Origin: Candidatus Cloacimonadota bacterium
GTDB taxonomy: Bacteria > Cloacimonadota > Cloacimonadia > Cloacimonadales > TCS61
Direction: 5' to 3'
NCBI GenBank assembly: GCA_021108055.1
Contig: JAIORR010000180.1
Location: 1-18,229, forward strand
DNA: 18,229 nt
This document shows, in pieces, positions 14,753 to 18,229 of the stretch. The position numbers and the translations under genes are program-made. The notes under the pieces are model-generated. The model was not told where the DNA came from and ran no database searches. It saw nothing but the letters and a program-made list of their open reading frames with translations. The stretch's first letter is position 1. Every line of letters starts with the position of its first letter.

Positions 14753-14820
14753 TTTACCCTCTCTTTCTAAATTTTCTACTTATCTGCCACTAAAAATAAT
14801 ATAGGCATGATAACAGGATT

Positions 14821-16905
14821 TTATCTAATCAATTGAAAATAGATATCATCATCAATTTTACTAACAAGTATTTTTACTTTATCTGTCAACTTATAAATTT
14901 TTCCTGTCTTCCTTCCAATGAAGCATAAATTCTGTTCATAGAATTCATAATAATCATCTTTAAGTGTGGAAATACTCACAATTCCCGTGATTGGGTACCT
15001 GTCCAATTCGATGATCATCTTAGATGGTCTTACACCCACGATTATCCCGGAATATTCTTCTCCCAGTTTCTTTTTCATGAAAATGATCTTATTCTTTAAA
15101 TTCACTTCGTGTTCAGCTTCATCGGCAAGCATTTCTTTTTCAGTAGCAATTCCGGCAAGATCAAATAATTTCTGAGGTGAAAAAAGGATTGAAGAAGAAT
15201 TGATCTTCGCTTTTATTTGATGATGAACAGTAAGATCACAAAGCCTTCTTATGGGTGAAGTAAAGTGTGTGTAATCCTGCATTGCCAACCCGAAATGACC
15301 GTAATTATCTACGGAGTATTTTGCTCTTTTCATGTTCCTGAGTATCATTCTATCGAAAACACGATGATGATCTTCATCTGGCATCGACTCTAAAAGAACT
15401 TGAAGAGTATTATTAAGATTGTTCTCTATCTTAAATTCTATTTGATACTTAGCAGCCACTTCTTTCAACTCATATATTTTTTTTTCATCAGGTTCTTCAT
15501 GTATGCGGTATATTGTTTTTTGTTTAAAAAGCTGCTTTGCTACGAATTCATTAGCTATCAGCATGAAATTTTCTATCATTTTGTGAGATTCCGTTTGCCG
15601 GCTGCGCTGCAGATCGCTTATATGACCATCTTCATCAAAGATAAATTCGGTTTCAGGGATATTAAGCAGCAGATATCCTTTTTCGAGTCGTTGCTGAAGC
15701 AGGGCAGAGGAGAGTTTGCGCATTTTCTTTAGTACGTTCGCCAGTTCCTTTTCGATATTAATATCTTCACCATCAAAAAAATTATCGATCTCTTCATAAG
15801 AAAAACGAGCATTCGATCTTATCACACTTTCATATACTTCCTGGGAACGAATCTTGAATTCATGATCAAATTTTGTATGAACCGTTACAGTGAGCTTATC
15901 TTCGAATGGTCTGAGACTACATATCTTATTTGAAATTTTTTCCGGCAGCATCGGAATAACTTTTTTGGGAAAATAATAGCTGTTCCCGCGATTAACAGCT
16001 TCGGAAAAAAGTTTGCTTTTTGGTTGAACATAATGAGCAACATCAGCGATATGTACATAAAGATCGCAGCCCTGTTCTGAACTTTCAAGCGAAATTGCAT
16101 CATCGAAATCCTTTGCAGAAGCGGGATCGATAGTGAATGTGGTGATATTCCTTAAATCTTTTCTACGAGCAATCTCATCATCCGGTATTTCATCAGGTAG
16201 ATGTTTTAATTCGGATAATACATAATCAGGAAAGGTAAGGGGAAGTTCGTACTGCTTAATGATGCTGAGTATTTCCACTTCCGGGTCACCTGCTTTTCCC
16301 AGCACTTCGATAATATTTCCTACGGGAAGACGCTGATACTCTCTGTTTCCCCAATTCAATATCTTCAGAACCACTTTCTCACCGGGTTTGGCATTGGAAA
16401 GTTCATCGATAAGCAGATCTGTATGGATTTTGGAATTATCCGGCTGTAGATAATATTTGCCTTTGTATTCCTGCACTGTGCCTACAAAAGAGTCGTGTTT
16501 TCGCTCCACGATCTTGATGATTATTCCATATCTTTTATGATTGCGGGAATACTTTACTTCAACTTCCACGATATCGCCGTGATAAGCGTTCAGAGTGTCT
16601 TCGCCGGATATGTAGATGTCTTCTTCCCTGCCTGTAACAAAAGCAAATGATCTGTTCTTTGCGAGCGAAGTGGCATCGAATGTACCTTGAATGTAATCAG
16701 CAGTTTTGATCCGAATCGCAGAATACCTGCGGTTCTTAAGGTGTATCTCTTCATCTCGAACCAGTTTGAAAAGAGTATCGACAAGATCTTTATGTTTGTG
16801 TTTTTTAAGATGTATCGCTTTTGCTATATCTTTTATCTTTAATCTGTTATCTTTATTAACTTCAAGATATTTCTTAACTTTGTGTGCTAATCTTTTATCA
16901 TACAT
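14821..16905 (-). CDS. rnr: Ribonuclease R (RNase II/R family 3'-5' exoribonuclease)
   Basis: 694 residues. An N-terminal winged-helix-like segment (about 1-65) is followed by cold-shock/OB segments (about 68-200), the RNB catalytic domain (about 250-580) and a C-terminal S1 domain (about 610-694). The metal-binding signature TIDPASAKDFDDA is at 258-270 (D260, D266, D268, D269), with H-I-A-D-V-A-H-Y-V (285-293), P-M-L-P-E, and T-H-F-T-S-P-I-R-R-L near 545. It degrades RNA, including structured RNA, hydrolytically from the 3' end in the cytosol. The lysine-rich tail seen in enteric RNase R is missing. Its ATG shares a base with the stop of the upstream membrane-protein gene (TAATG), and it has only a weak ribosome-binding site of its own, so translation is probably coupled. 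Confidence 0.96.
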   Translation of the reverse strand: MYDKRLAHKVKKYLEVNKDNRLKIKDIAKAIHLKKHKHKDLVDTLFKLVRDEEIHLKNRRYSAIRIKTADYIQGTFDATSLAKNRSFAFVTGREEDIYISGEDTLNAYHGDIVEVEVKYSRNHKRYGIIIKIVERKHDSFVGTVQEYKGKYYLQPDNSKIHTDLLIDELSNAKPGEKVVLKILNWGNREYQRLPVGNIIEVLGKAGDPEVEILSIIKQYELPLTFPDYVLSELKHLPDEIPDDEIARRKDLRNITTFTIDPASAKDFDDAISLESSEQGCDLYVHIADVAHYVQPKSKLFSEAVNRGNSYYFPKKVIPMLPEKISNKICSLRPFEDKLTVTVHTKFDHEFKIRSQEVYESVIRSNARFSYEEIDNFFDGEDINIEKELANVLKKMRKLSSALLQQRLEKGYLLLNIPETEFIFDEDGHISDLQRSRQTESHKMIENFMLIANEFVAKQLFKQKTIYRIHEEPDEKKIYELKEVAAKYQIEFKIENNLNNTLQVLLESMPDEDHHRVFDRMILRNMKRAKYSVDNYGHFGLAMQDYTHFTSPIRRLCDLTVHHQIKAKINSSSILFSPQKLFDLAGIATEKEMLADEAEHEVNLKNKIIFMKKKLGEEYSGIIVGVRPSKMIIELDRYPITGIVSISTLKDDYYEFYEQNLCFIGRKTGKIYKLTDKVKILVSKIDDDIYFQLIR

Positions 16906-17345
16906 TATACTTGATTGCCAATTTTATCTTTTAACAGTTTGAGAAGCTCATCTTTTTCCGCTCTTGTTTTGGAAAACCTGACAGACTGACCGCGGAAAGA
17001 ATCCAGCCGGCGATGTGTTTTGAATGTGCTTAGCATCACGCCTTTCTTATCTAAATAAAAACAACCGAAATCCGAATACTTTCTTTCGATGCGGATAAAG
17101 AAATAATAGATCACAATTTTATCTTCGTAGAATTCATAATTGGTAGGAATGAAATAAGTTATAAGGCTGAAACAGAATATCCCCATTCCAAGGTAAAAGA
17201 ATAATGGCATATCCCAGCTTACTACGGCAATTTGCCATAAGCCGGCTGAAAGAACGATAATAAAAAGGATCAGTATAATGGATGTGAGCGGATAATCTCT
17301 GAGTGGGTGAGAGGTCCAACTGAGATTTGGTTCGTTATTCGACAT
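16905..17345 (-). CDS. Small membrane protein with two transmembrane helices, function unknown
   Basis: 146 residues from the ATG at 17345. A TTG at 17354 in the same frame is less likely because GGGAG then lies only 1 base away; from 17345 it is 10 bases away. Two hydrophobic helices (roughly residues 21-41 and 47-65) follow a short polar N-terminus. The soluble remainder starts N-Y-E-F-Y-E-D-K-I-V-I-Y-Y-F and continues with strands and a final helix, which resembles the bacterial PH-like (DUF/bPH) modules found after a membrane hairpin; this similarity is tentative. The gene overlaps yicC by 11 bases upstream and rnr by 1 base downstream, so it is co-produced with two ribonuclease-family proteins. 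Confidence 0.8.
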   Translation of the reverse strand: MSNNEPNLSWTSHPLRDYPLTSIILILFIIVLSAGLWQIAVVSWDMPLFFYLGMGIFCFSLITYFIPTNYEFYEDKIVIYYFFIRIERKYSDFGCFYLDKKGVMLSTFKTHRRLDSFRGQSVRFSKTRAEKDELLKLLKDKIGNQV

Positions 17346-18210
17346 TTTGCACAAGCTCCCTGCATTTTTCTATTTCTTCTTTAATGGTTAGAACATCATC
17401 AAACGCGTTGGTAGAAGTAAACTTGGAACCGATCGTATTGATCTCTCGCAGCATTTCCTGTAAAATGAAATTAAGACTTTTACCGGCTTCACCATCTGCA
17501 TTAAGCTTATTCTTAAATTTTTCCAGATGATGTTCGAAACGCACGATCTCTTCATTCACATCTGCTTTCTCGATATAGAGAGCAGTTTCCTGCAGAAACC
17601 TTTTATAATCGTCACCTTCCAGTTTATCTTTGAGAAGGGATTCTACGTTTGTTTTTAATTTATTATGAATTTCTTCCTTATATTTTGGGAAAGCATTCTG
17701 TAACTTATTGATCGATCTTTTCATGATATTAAGGGAAGATGTCAGGAATTTAAGCATGGACATTCCTTCATTCTGCGCCATCTTCTGATGTTCATCCAAA
17801 GCCTTTTCCAGTACACTGCGGACGATCTCGATAAAATCTCCGCTCTCGAGATCATCTTTCCTGATGGCGATAACATCCTTTTCTGATAATACTTTGGCAA
17901 AGGGAAGATTGGCTTCGGTTTTAAGCACTTCTTTTGCCTGGGAATACAGATCCCAGTAGGTTTTCAAAGTCTCTGCATTCAGTTCCAGAACAGGTGACTT
18001 CTTGTTTACAACGTTCAAGTAAATATCCACTTTACCGCGTTTAATTTTTTTGCTTATCGTTTTTGAAAACATTGGTTCCAGGAATGATATCTCATACGGA
18101 AGCTTGATCTTAAGGTCAAGAAAGCGGCTGTTTACCGATTTTACCTCTACATTAATTTCGTAATTATTATCGAAATATCCGGCTTTCCCGAATCCGGTCA
18201 TACTTTTCAT
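17335..18210 (-). CDS. yicC: YicC family endoribonuclease
   Basis: 291 residues, the standard length. The N-terminus M-K-S-M-T-G-F-G-K-A, the segment N-S-R-F-L-D-L-K-I-K-L-P (about 27-38), R-G-K-V-D-I-Y-L-N-V (about 58-67) and the C-terminal DUF1732 region with E-I-V-R-F-E-H-H-L, K-S-L-N-F-I-L-Q-E-M-L-R-E-I-N-T-I-G-S-K and a closing C-R-E-L-V-Q-N-V-E are all diagnostic. Members have been shown to cleave RNA and to influence small-RNA decay. The ATG at 18210 has AGGAG upstream. It is the first visible gene of a coupled run with a membrane protein and RNase R. The promoter is outside the window or in the last 19 bases. Confidence 0.95.
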   Translation of the reverse strand: MKSMTGFGKAGYFDNNYEINVEVKSVNSRFLDLKIKLPYEISFLEPMFSKTISKKIKRGKVDIYLNVVNKKSPVLELNAETLKTYWDLYSQAKEVLKTEANLPFAKVLSEKDVIAIRKDDLESGDFIEIVRSVLEKALDEHQKMAQNEGMSMLKFLTSSLNIMKRSINKLQNAFPKYKEEIHNKLKTNVESLLKDKLEGDDYKRFLQETALYIEKADVNEEIVRFEHHLEKFKNKLNADGEAGKSLNFILQEMLREINTIGSKFTSTNAFDDVLTIKEEIEKCRELVQNVE

Positions 18211-18229
18211 ATAAATTCTCCTGAGCTTT

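Noticed and set aside
1..18229. CRISPR arrays, tRNA or rRNA genes, insertion sequences
   Set aside because: No regularly spaced repeats, no cloverleaf-like or rRNA segments, and no transposase frame were seen on either strand.

Overview
The window looks like chromosome of a Gram-negative, strictly anaerobic, low-GC bacterium. The outer-membrane lineage is supported by a Kdo transferase (WaaA) and a signal-peptide-bearing beta-rich protein. Anaerobic life is supported by a tungsten/molybdenum aldehyde oxidoreductase-type enzyme wired to NADH dehydrogenase subunits and by a radical SAM enzyme of the AmmeMemoRadiSam family. The gene set, lysine-rich proteins and base composition would fit a Cloacimonadota-like or similar candidate-phylum fermenter, but that placement is a guess from style and not a phylogeny.

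Layout. Bases 1-279 (minus strand) hold a small antitoxin gene overlapping the start of a PIN-domain (VapC-like) toxin that runs off the left edge. Bases 408-5510 (minus) are a tight four-gene operon, read in the order AOR domain 1, NuoE, NuoF, then a fusion of a NuoG/HydA-type iron-sulfur N-terminus with AOR domains 2-3. This is the most interesting locus: the aldehyde:ferredoxin oxidoreductase fold is split over two polypeptides, and its catalytic half is welded to the electron-wire subunit of an NADH dehydrogenase module. The predicted complex would pass electrons between an aldehyde-type substrate, iron-sulfur clusters and FMN/NAD(H), with ferredoxin as a possible third partner.

A divergent intergenic region with two copies of a palindromic motif separates this operon from a plus-strand block (5798-10712): nadE (NAD synthetase), a membrane-anchored AsmA-like/TIGR03545-type coiled-coil protein, a cysteine-rich/TPR protein preceded by REP-like hairpins, and an MntA-HepT (nucleotidyltransferase-HEPN) toxin-antitoxin pair that is visibly more AT-rich than its neighbours.

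Bases 10750-18210 (minus) read, in transcription order: yicC (endoribonuclease family), a two-helix membrane protein, rnr (RNase R), waaA, a signal-peptide-bearing beta-rich protein, then after a 205-base gap amrS (radical SAM) and a NusG domain II protein. The first three overlap and are probably translationally coupled, forming an RNA-turnover cluster. The amrS upstream gap carries a possible promoter overlapped by a perfect inverted repeat.

No tRNA, rRNA, CRISPR array, insertion sequence or replication origin was recognised, and no gene-free stretch exceeds 300 bases.
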